Origin: Paenibacillus sp. FSL R7-0273
GTDB taxonomy: Bacteria; Bacillota; Bacilli; Paenibacillales; Paenibacillaceae
NCBI RefSeq assembly: GCF_000758625.1
Contig: NZ_CP009283.1
Location: 3,917,501 to 3,981,500 of the forward strand
Reading direction: 5' to 3'
DNA: 64,000 nucleotides
The notes under the pieces were generated by a model that did no database searches, was not told the origin of the DNA, and saw only the letters and a list, made by a program, of their open reading frames with translations. Below are positions 63,412-64,000 of the stretch, in pieces. The position numbers and the translations under genes are program-made. How positions within the stretch are numbered: the first letter of the stretch is position 1; each line of letters starts with the position of its first letter.

Positions 63412-64000
63412 CTATCCCATCAACCCTGCCTTTTCTAAAAAAAGCGATACGATCTGCTGCTGATACTTCACCCTCAGAGCAAAATCAAGGCTCCAGCAGG
63501 TTTCTACCGTAACAGCCCGGGCACCCAGCAGCTGCACAGCCATCCTTGACGTACCGGACCGCTCCCGGTGCTTGATATTGAAGCGGTAAGCGGCTACCCC
63601 TACATTGCGGTTCATCGCATTAACGATCTGGCGGGCTGCAGCTGCTGCTCTCGTGCCCTTGCTGACCAGCAGCGTCTGGCCTACGCGCTTGCGGTTGAGC
63701 TGGGACAGTCCGTTAGCCTCATGCAGATCAAGATACCAGGACGGCCGGTGCTGCCGGGCAAGACGGAACAGCGCAGCAGACAGCGGATGAGAGGCCCGGG
63801 AAGATGAGAAATGAGGGAAACTCCGGTTCAAATCCGGCACCCCCCGGCTCTTCCGGCGGAATGCGCGCTGATTCACGAGCGGAACAAGGATCAGTCTGCC
63901 GCGGGCAAGCAGCAGTTCGCCGCGCCGGAATTTGCCTGCCAGCGTCTGCGCCGCACGAATGCTCGCCGGTTCATTGCCGTGGATGCCCGATACCACCATG
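63412..64000 (-). CDS. Aspartoacylase/succinylglutamate desuccinylase-like deacylase (partial at window end)
   Basis: At least 195 residues of a zinc-dependent deacylase of the AstE/AspA (M14-like) group. Visible motifs are the first zinc site SGIHGNEPA (His-x2-Glu), DLNRSFP, and the second zinc/active region WYLDLHEANG. A later VTVETCWSLDF segment includes a Glu at the usual catalytic position. An ATG occurs at 63999, but it lies immediately before the zinc motif, too late for a true N-terminus, so the gene almost certainly continues beyond the right edge. Substrate (N-acyl amino acid or a peptide) is not determinable. Confidence 0.8.
   Translation of the reverse strand, partial: MVVSGIHGNEPASIRAAQTLAGKFRRGELLLARGRLILVPLVNQRAFRRKSRGVPDLNRSFPHFSSSRASHPLSAALFRLARQHRPSWYLDLHEANGLSQLNRKRVGQTLLVSKGTRAAAAARQIVNAMNRNVGVAAYRFNIKHRERSGTSRMAVQLLGARAVTVETCWSLDFALRVKYQQQIVSLFLEKAGLMG

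Noticed and set aside
1..64000. tRNA, rRNA, insertion sequence, integrase or prophage genes
   Set aside because: I looked for the usual motifs and proteins on both strands and saw none that could be supported.

Overview
The window reads as chromosome of a Paenibacillus-like member of the Bacillota. The signs are LplABC-type sugar importers paired with YesM/YesN-type or membrane-bound AraC-type regulators, very large secreted multi-domain carbohydrate-active enzymes with Thr/Pro linkers, SLH-type sequences, strong AGGAGG ribosome binding sites, many TTG/GTG starts, and catabolite-repression (cre-like) boxes. No rRNA, tRNA, CRISPR array, transposase or prophage was seen. The species assignment is inference.

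Layout. 1-2093: tail of bceA and complete bceB (antimicrobial-peptide ABC transporter). 2236-17696: a plant-polysaccharide locus with an AraC regulator, a GH120 beta-xylosidase, a membrane-anchored YesS-like AraC regulator, a solute-binding protein/permease/permease/solute-binding protein importer, and a 1499-residue PL11 rhamnogalacturonan lyase behind a good cre site. 17939-21420: AraC regulator divergent from a MATE efflux pump and an APH-like kinase. 21550-33181: a signalling and surface island with two tandem paralogous hybrid histidine kinases (7TMR-DISM type), an LPQTG-anchored multi-Ig adhesin with a 15-unit minisatellite, and a response regulator with a SARP/BTAD output. 33276-34848: DinB-like protein and a TetR/DUF1348 pair with a palindrome inside its promoter. 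35108-43735: a second importer locus (YesM/YesN two-component system, solute-binding protein, two permeases, second solute-binding protein). 44301-47418: XRE repressor, DUF3169 membrane protein and a class-C serine hydrolase with an SLH tail. 48147-53309: YdeI/DUF1905 protein, secreted BNR_4 beta-propeller protein, pfkB, FusB-like EF-G-binding protein and glutamate racemase. 53447-60902: two large secreted alpha-glucan hydrolases, a GH13 alpha-amylase behind a MalR-like operator and a GH87 alpha-1,3-glucanase. 61191-64000: chemotaxis receptor, small unknown protein and a partial aspartoacylase/M14-like deacylase.

How it fits together. Both importer loci share one plan: sensor-regulator, solute-binding protein, two permeases, second solute-binding protein, with no ATPase gene (these systems usually use a shared MsmX-type ATPase encoded elsewhere). 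The first feeds on products of the PL11 and GH120 enzymes; the substrate of the second is unknown.

The most unusual item is the kinase pair at 21550-27824. Each protein carries two kinase cores (HisKA type and LytS type) around a receiver domain. One has lost the HisKA histidine (Gln444) but keeps the LytS one (His848). The other keeps the HisKA histidine (His447) but has Glu846 at the LytS site and a degenerate first ATPase. That reciprocal pattern suggests an obligate partnership, perhaps signalling to the SARP-type regulator and the wall-anchored adhesin beside it.

Limits: family assignments come from recognising motifs and remembered family sequences by eye. No database search was run.
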